This document shows, in pieces, positions 26,418-33,527 of a stretch of DNA of 33,615 bases (position 1 is the stretch's first letter; every line of letters begins with the position of its first letter). Below the pieces are notes generated by a model. It made no database searches. It had not been told where the DNA came from and saw only the letters and a program-made list of their open reading frames with translations. Origin of the DNA: Bdellovibrionia bacterium (GTDB lineage: Bacteria > Bdellovibrionota > Bdellovibrionia > Bdellovibrionales > JAGQZY01); contig JAUHWN010000029.1 of assembly GCA_030424665.1 (NCBI GenBank), positions 1-33,615 on the forward strand, given 5' to 3'. The translations under genes and the position numbers were made by a program.

Positions 26418-27650
26418 TTAAGAAAACTCAGGAGCAACAAACTCCATAAAGTCTTTCATCATTTGCTTCACGTTTTCGTTATTATGGTTATTAAAATCAA
26501 ACCATAACATCAATCGGTCGCCAGGATTAAAGCGCTCTTTCATTTGCTCCACGATATCTTCGGGACTTCCCACAAGGGCATTATCCACGGCATTTGTGAT
26601 TTTCGCCGGGTCTAGTGTGCCCTGGATCGCTTTCCAGTAATTCTCTGTAGCCGATACCGCAGCTTTTCGCGCCTTTTCACGCTTTTCTTCGCGCGAGAGT
26701 TGAGCTTCGTTATTGATGAAGACCAGTACCGTGCGTGGCATACGGTCTCGGCTCCACTCGCCACCGTCGGCGTGAAAATGCTTTTTCATACGCTCGTGGG
26801 TTTTTTCAATTTGATCATTGGGAGTGATCGATAGATTGAATACTCCAACGGGTAGAATAGTATTCGCAAAGTGCTGAACCCCGGCCCAATGGGCTCCGAT
26901 GGTTAATCGCAAGTGCTCTAGAGAGGTTTCAAATGGTATCACTCCGACTTTCGGAAAATTCCAAAAAGGAGCAAACCCAATTTCTTTTATGCTGTTAATG
27001 TTCTCACCCGACTCCGCAGCATAGGCTCTTCTCACATTATCCCAGTCTTCATCCGAACGGAAATCTTCTCGAGTGAGAACTTTCTTTGTGACTTGCTCTG
27101 AACTAAAAATTTCTCCCTTTAAAAAGCGAAGAAAGATTTCAGTGGCCTCCATAAAGACTTTACCTTTTAGTGCAGGCCAAGCCTCTTTTTCGGTCGCTGT
27201 TCTCGGGTGAACTCCGTAGGGAATATTCGAAAAAGGAAATCTTCCCGACGCAAATCCAATATCAAGGATTCTATTTTCTCCAGGAGTCATATCGTGCAGG
27301 GAGAGAAATGTTTTAATTCTCTCAGCGTGGGCGATAGGCCCTCCATTGCACTGAATATTCATAATCGCTGAGCCGACGTTAAGGTTTTTTGTCTGTGCAA
27401 AAACCTTGTGGGCAAGCTGCAAAATGTCGGTATTGAGACCAATCTCCCCTTTAAAATGTGGAATTACAGCCCCAGGGTTTTGTTTTTGGACCTGACAAGA
27501 GAGGTGGGTTTCTGCGACCCAGGCCGTTCCGAATTTTAATTGATCCGCCAAATGAACCTGATCAAAAAAGTTTTCCCACATGACCCTTTCCGAGGGAAGG
27601 TAGCCATCAACTTCTGTCTGACATATTGAAAAGAAAATATCAAATTTCAT
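26418..27650 (-). CDS. Luciferase-like flavin-dependent monooxygenase
   Basis: About 410 residues of the bacterial luciferase-like (LLM) fold: MKFDIFFSICQTE, FGTAWVAETHL, NLNVGSAIMNIQCNGGPIAHAERI, ILDIGFASGRFPF, then GVQHFANTILPVGVF and LVGSPEDIVEQM. These give the TIM-barrel strands and the HPxRxAE-like segment (here GPIAHAERI) that binds reduced flavin. Members need FMNH2 or F420H2 from a partner; no reductase is encoded in the window. It overlaps the SDR stop by a few bases and precedes the dehydrogenase by 17. Hydroxylating an aromatic to the aminophenol substrate of AmnAB is a reasonable guess, not shown by the sequence. TTG at 27656 is an alternative start. Confidence 0.83.
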   Translation of the reverse strand: MKFDIFFSICQTEVDGYLPSERVMWENFFDQVHLADQLKFGTAWVAETHLSCQVQKQNPGAVIPHFKGEIGLNTDILQLAHKVFAQTKNLNVGSAIMNIQCNGGPIAHAERIKTFLSLHDMTPGENRILDIGFASGRFPFSNIPYGVHPRTATEKEAWPALKGKVFMEATEIFLRFLKGEIFSSEQVTKKVLTREDFRSDEDWDNVRRAYAAESGENINSIKEIGFAPFWNFPKVGVIPFETSLEHLRLTIGAHWAGVQHFANTILPVGVFNLSITPNDQIEKTHERMKKHFHADGGEWSRDRMPRTVLVFINNEAQLSREEKREKARKAAVSATENYWKAIQGTLDPAKITNAVDNALVGSPEDIVEQMKERFNPGDRLMLWFDFNNHNNENVKQMMKDFMEFVAPEFS

Positions 27651-28414
27651 AAACAACCCAACCTTCCACCATCAACGGCTATATTCTGTCCAGTTATGTA
27701 AGCCCCCATAGGTGAAGCAATAAATGCCGCGAGTCCTGCAATCTCACTCGGCTCACCAAATCGTCCAGCCGGGACAGTTGATAACCACTTTTTCTCTATT
27801 TCTTCTTTAGAAGTATTGGCCTTCTGAGCAGCCCCCTCCATCAAAGAAGAAAGTCTTGGAGTGCTGGTAAAGCCCGGCATTAAGTTGTTTACTGTAATCC
27901 CGAACGGCGCGAGTTCTAATGAAAGGGTTTTTAAGTAGCTGGCCATCGCCGCGCGAACTGTATTTGAAACTCCCAAGTGAGGGATCGGAATTTTTACGGA
28001 TGTTGATGTAATCGAAATAAAACGCCCATAGGACTTTTCTTTCATAGGCCCCATGGTAGCCCGCACGATTTCACTGGTGAGTCCGAGGTGCTGATTAATC
28101 GCCCTGGTAAATTCTTCGGGCTGAGCTTGAGAAATTGGGCCCGCTTTAGGTCCTCCCGAATTAAATACAACGATATCAAACTCTTTACCATCGATGTGAC
28201 TCATCAGACTCTGGTGGTCACTGTGATCCGCGGCAAAAAAGGAATGGGATTCTCCTTCGAGATTTTCCACGATTTTTTTTAGTTTATCTTCACTCCTAGA
28301 AGTGAGAGTGCATTGAGCACCGGCCTGGGCCAGGCTCGTGGAGATGGCCTCACCGATTCCTTGGGAGGCCCCTAGGATCAAGGCTTTCTTGGATTGCAAA
28401 TCAATAGCTAACAA
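27647..28414 (-). CDS. Short-chain dehydrogenase/reductase with non-standard active site
   Basis: 255 residues. The TTG start has AAAGGAG 7 bases upstream, and no better start is present. Rossmann features: GASQGIG (15-21), SRSEDKL, NSGGP (85-89) and a C-terminal TGQNIAVDGG as in FabG-like SDRs. The catalytic YxxxK is replaced: after ITSTSVKIPIP comes LGVSNTVRAAM, giving Ser150 and Arg154 at those places, while Ser137 is kept. This SNxxR form occurs in a recurrent group of SDR proteins whose chemistry is unclear. It is the first gene of the amn-like operon and probably works on its upstream substrate or on a side product. Classical ketoreductase activity should not be assumed. Confidence 0.87.
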   Translation of the reverse strand: MLAIDLQSKKALILGASQGIGEAISTSLAQAGAQCTLTSRSEDKLKKIVENLEGESHSFFAADHSDHQSLMSHIDGKEFDIVVFNSGGPKAGPISQAQPEEFTRAINQHLGLTSEIVRATMGPMKEKSYGRFISITSTSVKIPIPHLGVSNTVRAAMASYLKTLSLELAPFGITVNNLMPGFTSTPRLSSLMEGAAQKANTSKEEIEKKWLSTVPAGRFGEPSEIAGLAAFIASPMGAYITGQNIAVDGGRLGCL

Positions 28415-28478
28415 GACAAAGCTCCTTTATTTAAAGCCATAAAAATAAACATGAATTAACGACTTTTTACACTACTTG

Positions 28479-28509
28479 ATGCGCTAAGCTATTGAAAGCA
28501 TTGGCGCAT
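28479..28509. promoter_or_regulatory. Inverted repeat between amn-like operon and smr
   Basis: In the 127-base divergent gap, ATGCGC (28479-28484) and GCGCAT (28504-28509) face each other across 19 bases; flanking bases add partial symmetry. Its place between two divergent units is what a regulator site for the catabolic operon would have. No regulator gene is adjacent and the arms are short, so this is tentative. Confidence 0.3.
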
Positions 28510-28541
28510 TTTGTACTCAAATCGTGTATATTGATGATGGT

Positions 28542-28787
28542 ATGAAGAAAGAGCCCACTTTAGATCTCCATGGTTATAAAGTTCAAGACGTCGTCGATGC
28601 TGTTGATCGCTTTATCATGAAGCATCACACAAAACGTCGTGTACGCATCATGCCCGGAAAAGGAACGGGCAAGGTGAAATCGGAGGTCATAAACTACCTT
28701 AAATTGGGTGGCTATCCTTGGGAGTACGAACAACTTGCCAATGGTTCACGCAATCAAGGTGTCTTAGTGGTCTTTTTGGGAGATTGA
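28542..28787 (+). CDS. Small Smr-domain protein
   Basis: 81 residues, a stand-alone Smr domain: LDLHGYKVQDVVDAVDRFI at the N terminus and PGKGTGKVKSEVINYL in the middle (the usual HGKGTG-x-L-x-x-x-V, with Pro for His). Smr domains nick or bind nucleic acid; small ones are found near RNA- and DNA-processing genes. The ATG at 28542 fits the domain edge; a GTG at 28524 is also in frame. Oligoribonuclease starts 11 bases after its stop, so the two are likely one transcript. Confidence 0.87.
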   Translation: MKKEPTLDLHGYKVQDVVDAVDRFIMKHHTKRRVRIMPGKGTGKVKSEVINYLKLGGYPWEYEQLANGSRNQGVLVVFLGD

Positions 28788-28798
28788 AAGGACAGGCC

Positions 28799-29314
28799 TT
28801 GGAACGTCTATTATGGATTGATTTAGAAATGTCGGGACTCGACGTGCAAAAAGAACGCATTATAGAGGCAGCCGCAATTGCCACAGATATGGAATTCAAC
28901 GAACTGGATACCTACCACGCCATTGTTAAACAGGACCAATCTTTTATCGACAATATGGACGAGTGGAATGTCGAGCACCACGGTAAGAGTGGCCTGCTCG
29001 CGGAAATTCCCAATGGAAAAGATCCCTCAGTTGTCGAAAAAGAGCTCTGCGCCTTTGTCGATAAGAATTTTACTGAAGCGCCCGTCTTAGCCGGAAATTC
29101 TATCGCCCACGACAGGCTTTTTATTCGCACTTATTTTAAAGAGCTCGCATCCAAACTTCACTATCGTCTTCTCGATGTGACCAGCTGGAAAATTCTTATG
29201 CATGGTAAGTATGGTTATGATTATCCGAAAAAAGAAGCCCATCGCGCCCTAGACGATATCCGAGAATCCATCGCCGAGCTGAAATTTTACCAAGAAAAAA
29301 TTGTTAAACCCTAG
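28799..29314 (+). CDS. orn: Oligoribonuclease
   Basis: 3'-5' exoribonuclease that degrades di- to pentanucleotides, including pGpG from cyclic-di-GMP turnover. From a TTG start with AAAGGA 7-8 bases before it, the 171-residue protein begins at the family's usual LLWIDLEMSGLD. DEDDh residues: Asp8, Glu10, Asp105 (IAHDRLFI), His148 and Asp153 (AHRALDDIRES). The open frame extends 27 codons further upstream into the smr gene, but that stretch does not resemble Orn and has no better start. The 11-base gap to smr suggests co-translation. Confidence 0.95.
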   Translation: MERLLWIDLEMSGLDVQKERIIEAAAIATDMEFNELDTYHAIVKQDQSFIDNMDEWNVEHHGKSGLLAEIPNGKDPSVVEKELCAFVDKNFTEAPVLAGNSIAHDRLFIRTYFKELASKLHYRLLDVTSWKILMHGKYGYDYPKKEAHRALDDIRESIAELKFYQEKIVKP

Positions 29315-29362
29315 TGTGGTACAAGAGACACTCAAGTAATTCCCCTACTAAATGAACGGCAT

Positions 29363-29393
29363 AAAAAAACCAAGCATTTCTGCTTGGCTTTTT
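29363..29393. terminator. Bidirectional rho-independent terminator between orn and ahcY
   Basis: A perfect 7-bp stem (CCAAGCA/TGCTTGG) with a TTTC loop is flanked by seven A on one side and T5 after a single C on the other. It lies about 48 bases after the orn stop and 24 after the ahcY stop (on the opposite strand), so it can end both convergent transcripts. Confidence 0.85.
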
Positions 29394-29416
29394 GAATTGA
29401 ATCTTTTGAGTCAATA

Positions 29417-30787
29417 TTAATAGCGATAGTGCTCAGGCTTAAATGGCCCCGTAGCTGGAAGACCAAGGTAATCTGATTGCCTTTTAGAAAGCTCAGTAAG
29501 GTTAACACCGAGTTTTCCAAGGTGAAGCTTAGCCACTTTCTCGTCGAGTTCTTTAGGAAGAACGTAAACACCAACATCTTGGTACTTCTTACCGTTAGTG
29601 AAAAGGTCAATTTGCGCAAGAACTTGGTTTGTGAACGAAGTACTCATAACGAACGATGAGTGTCCCGTAGCGCAACCAAGGTTTACAAGACGACCCTTAG
29701 CAAGAACGATAATCTCGCGACCATCTTTAAAGCGGTGAATATCAACCTGAGGCTTCACTTCACGCATTTCTGTGTTTTTGTTCAACCAAGCCATGTCGAT
29801 CTCGATATCGAAGTGACCAATGTTACAGACGATCGCACCATGCTTCATGGCATTGAAATGCTTATCGGTAAGGATATCGAGACATCCCGTCGCTGTTACA
29901 AAAATATCGGCAACAGGAGCTGCTTGTTCCATTGTTACAACTTCAAAACCTTCCATAGCGGCTTGAAGAGCACAAATTGGATCGATTTCTGTAACGAGAA
30001 CTCGAGCACCAAAACCGCGCATAGAATGGGCAGAACCCTTACCAACATCACCGTAACCAGCGACAACAACGACTTTACCAGCCATCATCACATCAGTGGC
30101 ACGCTTAATTCCATCGGCAAGAGACTCACGACAGCCGTAAAGGTTATCGAATTTAGACTTGGTTACAGAGTCATTAACGTTGATTGCAGGAACTTTAAGT
30201 TCATTCTTTTCGAGCATTTTTATGAGGTTGTGAACACCAGTAGTAGTCTCTTCAGAGATACCAATGACCTTCTCCATTTGCTTTGCGTACTTCGGCAAAT
30301 GCATCATATTGGTAAGATCACCACCGTCATCAAGAATCAAATTAAAGCCTTCATCGCCCCAACCTTCAATTGTCTGCTCAACGCACCAGTTATACTCTTC
30401 TTCTGTCTCACCTTTCCAAGCGAAAACAGGGAATCCAGCAGCAGCAATCGCTACGGCAGCATGGTCTTGAGTCGAAAAGATGTTACACGATGACCATCTG
30501 ACTTCTGCACCAAGGTCTCTAAGAGTTTCAATAAGAACAGCTGTCTGAATTGTCATGTGAAGACAACCAGTGATTTTAGCGCCCTTTAGAGGCTCACGAC
30601 CCTTGTATTCTTCGCGAAGAGACATAAGGCCCGGCATTTCAGTTTCAGCGATAGTGATTTCTTCTCGTCCCCAACGAGCCAGTCTTTCAAACTCAGCAGG
30701 ATCTTCCATTGCTGCTTTACAGACACGATAGTCGGGAGCTCCAGCAGTCGTTTTAGGAGCTGTTTTTACAGTAATCATTTCATTCAT
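29417..30787 (-). CDS. ahcY: S-adenosyl-L-homocysteine hydrolase
   Basis: NAD-dependent reversible hydrolysis of S-adenosylhomocysteine to adenosine and homocysteine in the methyl cycle. About 456 residues. The substrate domain carries [18 protein letters not shown] and [12 protein letters not shown], then [10 protein letters not shown] and [13 protein letters not shown]. The NAD-binding motif is [22 protein letters not shown], followed by [16 protein letters not shown]. The C terminus, [10 protein letters not shown], supplies the conserved Lys/Tyr. Start 30787 is chosen because AGGA lies 6 bases before it; an in-frame ATG at 30808 lacks a Shine-Dalgarno sequence. A terminator follows, and a dyad element precedes the gene. 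Confidence 0.97.
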   Translation of the reverse strand: MNEMITVKTAPKTTAGAPDYRVCKAAMEDPAEFERLARWGREEITIAETEMPGLMSLREEYKGREPLKGAKITGCLHMTIQTAVLIETLRDLGAEVRWSSCNIFSTQDHAAVAIAAAGFPVFAWKGETEEEYNWCVEQTIEGWGDEGFNLILDDGGDLTNMMHLPKYAKQMEKVIGISEETTTGVHNLIKMLEKNELKVPAINVNDSVTKSKFDNLYGCRESLADGIKRATDVMMAGKVVVVAGYGDVGKGSAHSMRGFGARVLVTEIDPICALQAAMEGFEVVTMEQAAPVADIFVTATGCLDILTDKHFNAMKHGAIVCNIGHFDIEIDMAWLNKNTEMREVKPQVDIHRFKDGREIIVLAKGRLVNLGCATGHSSFVMSTSFTNQVLAQIDLFTNGKKYQDVGVYVLPKELDEKVAKLHLGKLGVNLTELSKRQSDYLGLPATGPFKPEHYRY

Positions 30788-30809
30788 AGTCGTTCCTGAC
30801 ATTTCCATT

Positions 30810-30837
30810 AATATACTCCAACATGGGATTGTTTAAA
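30810..30837 (-). promoter_or_regulatory. Candidate ahcY promoter
   Basis: Reading toward ahcY, TTTAAA and TATATT are spaced by 16 bases, close to sigma-70 boxes (4/6 and 5/6). The -35 half lies inside the palindrome that follows, so a protein bound there would block RNA polymerase. The leader would be about 15-20 bases for the 30787 start. Confidence 0.4.
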
Positions 30838-30857
30838 TTATTCTGAACTATTTAAAC
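30831..30857. promoter_or_regulatory. 27-base near-perfect dyad upstream of ahcY
   Basis: Outer arms GTTTAAAT and ATTTAAAC (8 bp, perfect) enclose 11 bases that contain the inner palindrome TTCTGAA; 11 of 13 positions in each half are symmetric. It overlaps the candidate -35 box of ahcY and lies between the map stop and the ahcY start. It has the shape of an operator for a dimeric regulator. It does not match the SAH riboswitch layout. Confidence 0.55.
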
Positions 30858-30899
30858 CGAGATCTACAGGGGAATCAAGCCCCGAAGAAGATACCGGAA

Positions 30900-31655
30900 T
30901 TAAGGCAGCGTGAGAATTTCATACCCTGTATCTGTAATCAAGACGGTGTGCTCAAACTGAGCTGAGAGGCTTTGATCACCAGTCAGATAGTATTTAATTT
31001 CAGATTTAGGGATATCAAATTCGCGAATAGGAACACTAGTTTCATTTAACATGGGCTCTACGGTTATTGTGCCCCATGTTAGCAGGCGATCACCACGCCC
31101 CTTTTTGCCAAAGGACGGAACAAAAGGATCTTCGTGAAAATTGCGCCCAATACCGTGGCCACCGATCTCTTCGACCACGTAGAAGCCTTTTCGCGTGACA
31201 AACTTATTGATGGCAAAGCCAATGTCTCCGGTCGTTCCACCGGGTTCGATCGCTTCAATTCCCCGCTCCATGGCCTTTTTTGCAGAGTCTACTAAATGAG
31301 CTGTCGAGCTGGGGACATCTCCAATAATAAAAGTACGGGAAGTATCACCGTGAAAGCCGTGCTTAATTGTGGTCACATCCACATTTACAATGTCCCCATC
31401 TTTAAGTGGAGTATCATCGGGTAAGCCATGACAGATACAATCGTTGACCGACGTACAAATCGACTTTGGGTATCCCTTATAGTTAAGGGGAGCTGGAGTG
31501 GCCTCGTGGCTCATGGTGTAGTCGTAGACGATCTGATCCAACTCATTGGTGGTCACACCCGCTTTTACGTATTTGGCCACATGATCTAAAGTTCGAGCCG
31601 CTAGCTGGCAGGCTTCGGTCATGAGACGAATGTCATTGGCAGTTTTTACTGTCAT
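30900..31655 (-). CDS. map: Methionine aminopeptidase, type I
   Basis: Removes the initiator Met from new proteins. From the ATG at 31655 (GAGGT 8 bases upstream) it has 251 residues and begins MTVKTANDIRLMTEACQLAARTL. Metal ligands: Asp93 (NVDVT), Asp104 (GFHGDTSRTF), His167 (GGHGIGRNFHEDP), Glu200 (TVEPM), Glu235 (QFEHTV); substrate His76 lies in ICHGLPD. The open frame runs a further 49 codons upstream, through the terminator of the neighbouring gene, without family resemblance, so that part is not used. It is followed on the same strand by ahcY after 112 bases. Confidence 0.96.
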   Translation of the reverse strand: MTVKTANDIRLMTEACQLAARTLDHVAKYVKAGVTTNELDQIVYDYTMSHEATPAPLNYKGYPKSICTSVNDCICHGLPDDTPLKDGDIVNVDVTTIKHGFHGDTSRTFIIGDVPSSTAHLVDSAKKAMERGIEAIEPGGTTGDIGFAINKFVTRKGFYVVEEIGGHGIGRNFHEDPFVPSFGKKGRGDRLLTWGTITVEPMLNETSVPIREFDIPKSEIKYYLTGDQSLSAQFEHTVLITDTGYEILTLP

Positions 31656-31765
31656 CGAATTACCTCTATGCAAATGATGCCTTAGGTCTAGCCGAAAAAG
31701 AACTGGAGGGCAACTGGAAGGAGCCTGAAATTCCCTGTCTGAGGCCATTTCAAGTCTTAAGATAT

Positions 31766-31793
31766 AAAAAAACCCCGCTCTGAGAGCAGGGTT
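31766..31793 (-). terminator. Rho-independent terminator of the H1/SWIB gene
   Basis: On the minus strand, a 10-bp stem (AACCCTGCTC with GAGCGGGGTT, one G-T pair) and a 3-base loop are followed by a run of T, 31 bases beyond the stop of the gene at 31825. It separates this gene from map. Confidence 0.85.
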
Positions 31794-31824
31794 TCGATCC
31801 ATTCATAGAATATTTTTCAATGAA

Positions 31825-32346
31825 TTAAGTCAAATATGGAGACTTTAAGACCTTACCGATCTCAGTCATGTGGATTTGACCCTTCTTGAAAAGCTTCTTC
31901 AACTTAGCGTCCGTATTGATTTTACGACCGTCTTTCTTGTCTTGAAGACCGTTTTTCTTGATGTACTCCCACATTTTCTTCATAACCTGACCGCGAGGAA
32001 GAGCTTTTCCTCCAACGATATCTGCGAGGTCAGAGTTAGGCTGAAGCTTCACAAGGAGAGCTGGATTCGCTTTTCTCTTCTTCTTCTTTACCGCTTTTTT
32101 CTTAGTGGTCTTTTTCTTAGCAGCCTTTTTTGTTGTCTTTTTCTTTGCTGCCTTCTTTTTGGTAGTCTTTTTCTTACTTACCTTTTTCTTTGCTGCCTTT
32201 TTAGTTGTTTTTTTCTTTGCAGCTTTTTTAGTTGTTTTTTTCTTTGCAGCCTTTTTTGTTGTCTTTTTCTTGGCTACTTTTCTTTTTGCTGCCTTTTTAG
32301 TTGTTTTTTTCTTTGCAGCTTTTTTCTTAGCTTTTTTCTTTGCCAT
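31825..32346 (-). CDS. Histone H1-like Lys/Ala-rich protein with C-terminal SWIB domain
   Basis: 173 residues. Residues 2-93 are almost only Lys, Ala and Thr in AKKKTTKK-type repeats, as in eukaryotic H1 tails and chlamydial or bacterial H1-like nucleoid proteins. Residues about 98-173 form a SWIB/MDM2-like domain: LQPNSDLADIVGGKALPRGQ, VMKKMWEYIKKNGLQD, GRKINTDAKLKKLF, MTEIGKVLKSPYL. AGGAGG lies 9-10 bases before the ATG, so translation should be strong. A DNA-compacting or chromatin-like role is inferred from composition. The repetitive part gives a long open frame on the other strand which is a shadow. Confidence 0.92.
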   Translation of the reverse strand: MAKKKAKKKAAKKKTTKKAAKRKVAKKKTTKKAAKKKTTKKAAKKKTTKKAAKKKVSKKKTTKKKAAKKKTTKKAAKKKTTKKKAVKKKKRKANPALLVKLQPNSDLADIVGGKALPRGQVMKKMWEYIKKNGLQDKKDGRKINTDAKLKKLFKKGQIHMTEIGKVLKSPYLT

Positions 32347-32396
32347 CGAACGATTCCTCCTAAAAAGGCAAAAACTTATATCAATGCCTTACATAG

Positions 32397-32426
32397 ATCA
32401 TAGCCATACATCTTTTTCGAAACCAA
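32397..32426 (-). promoter_or_regulatory. Candidate promoter of the H1/SWIB gene
   Basis: TTGGTT and TATGAT, 18 bases apart, lie about 50 bases before the ATG on the minus strand. A-rich sequence just upstream could serve as an UP element for a highly expressed nucleoid protein. No better pair was seen in the gap 32347-32551. Confidence 0.4.
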
Positions 32427-32464
32427 AAAAAAAATGCACTAAATCCATTTTTTTTTAAAAAAAA
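32425..32464. repeat. A/T homopolymer tracts in intergenic region
   Basis: A run of ten A (32425-32434) and then T9A8 (32448-32464) lie upstream of the H1/SWIB gene. Such phased tracts bend DNA. The T9A8 could also form a small palindrome. The remainder of 32347-32551 shows nothing. Confidence 0.6.
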
Positions 32465-32551
32465 TTGAATCCGCCCCTTTTGAAAGTCAGAATTTCTACC
32501 GAAATTCCCCTGGGAAAATTCTCGCAAACGCCCTGCTACAGTATCTTTGAG

Positions 32552-33496
32552 CTAATTCTTCAGTTTCTTCTCAAGGAAAATATAGCTTAAGATACTCAGC
32601 AGTAAAAGTGCAGGACCTAGCGACATAGCCTGTTTCAAACCGAACCGATCTGCTATAAATCCGAAGCCAAAATGGATAATTGAAAGAGAAATCCCCACAC
32701 CGAGTATCGCTTTTGCAATAAAATTAGCCCCTACACTACTCGATTTATGACTGAGATACTCCATTGAAACGGGAAAAACTCCAGACATGGTTAGTCCGCA
32801 AAGGCATAAAAACAAAGGATCAAGGCTCAAACCAGCAATGATTGAGAGAAAGCTGGCACTCAGTAAGAACATCAAAATTCTGAAATCACTCCACCGAAAA
32901 TGAACTAAAGTAAACATAAGTCGCCCCAAAAGCAGGCCAGCAAAGAAAAACGATAGGTAGTTGTAACTAGCGGCCTCAGTGAATCCGAGGATTTTTTGCA
33001 GATAAAGAACCAATCGCGTGGAAATCAAAAGCTCCGATCCGACATAGGCTCCAACGGCCATCCCCACGAGAACCGATAAAAGTGTTCTCCCCTGCTTTGC
33101 CCCATCTTTAGCGGGGTGAAACTCCCTTTCTTCAAGTTTAAGGTAGAAATGACTCATGATTATCAAGACAATGGGGACCACACTCATTAACAAAAAGAGG
33201 CTCGGCCAGGAAAATCCTAATTCAAGAGTCCAGAATTTTAAGATGATGGGAGCCAGAAAAGAAGCCAAGCCATACATAGAATGGAGGCCCGAAAAGACTT
33301 TGCGTCGATGAACCTCGGTAAAGCCTTGGGCAACGAGGAGATTTTGCGTGAGGGCGAGCCCTCCGAAGCCTAGTCCCGTAAAAACTACTGACGCCCAAAA
33401 TGCTAAGGGGTAGGAATTTAAACCCAACAGGAGACTCCCCAGTGCCATAAATCCCAGGGTTATTTTATGGAGCCCCTTAAAAAAGGCGCTGTTCAA
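32552..33496 (-). CDS. MFS transporter, N-terminal helices missing
   Basis: 314 residues with about ten hydrophobic helices; major facilitator features are GFMALGSLLLGL, FTGLGFGGLALTQNLLVAQGF, VFSGLHSMYGLASFLAPIIL and a second half with GLLLGRLMF and FGFIADRFG. Typical members have about 400 residues and twelve helices; the protein starts where helix 3 would be. The only upstream codons in this frame (33497-33610) encode polar residues, and other frames have stops, so TM1-2 are not recoverable as a simple frameshift. The TTG at 33496 has only a weak AGAGAG before it. This may be a shortened or decayed transporter. Substrate is unknown. Confidence 0.75.
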   Translation of the reverse strand: MNSAFFKGLHKITLGFMALGSLLLGLNSYPLAFWASVVFTGLGFGGLALTQNLLVAQGFTEVHRRKVFSGLHSMYGLASFLAPIILKFWTLELGFSWPSLFLLMSVVPIVLIIMSHFYLKLEEREFHPAKDGAKQGRTLLSVLVGMAVGAYVGSELLISTRLVLYLQKILGFTEAASYNYLSFFFAGLLLGRLMFTLVHFRWSDFRILMFLLSASFLSIIAGLSLDPLFLCLCGLTMSGVFPVSMEYLSHKSSSVGANFIAKAILGVGISLSIIHFGFGFIADRFGLKQAMSLGPALLLLSILSYIFLEKKLKN

Positions 33497-33527
33497 AGTC
33501 TCTCTAAGGACTTTTATTTTTATTTTA

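Noticed and set aside
29660..30493. 277-codon open frame antisense to ahcY
   Set aside because: It lies entirely inside a well-supported ahcY gene on the other strand, and its translation resembles no protein family; it is a coding shadow.
30871..30885. GGGG...CCCC hairpin between map and ahcY considered as a terminator or SAH riboswitch
   Set aside because: The stem is only four pairs with no T-run, and the surrounding bases lack the SAH riboswitch core.
31656..31802. 49-codon N-terminal extension of methionine aminopeptidase
   Set aside because: It runs through the terminator of the neighbouring gene and lacks family resemblance; the ATG at 31655 has a good Shine-Dalgarno sequence.
31870..32458. 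Two long plus-strand frames with Phe/Leu/Cys-rich translation opposite the H1/SWIB gene
   Set aside because: They are the complement of Lys/Ala repeats; the low-complexity hydrophobic translation is an artefact.
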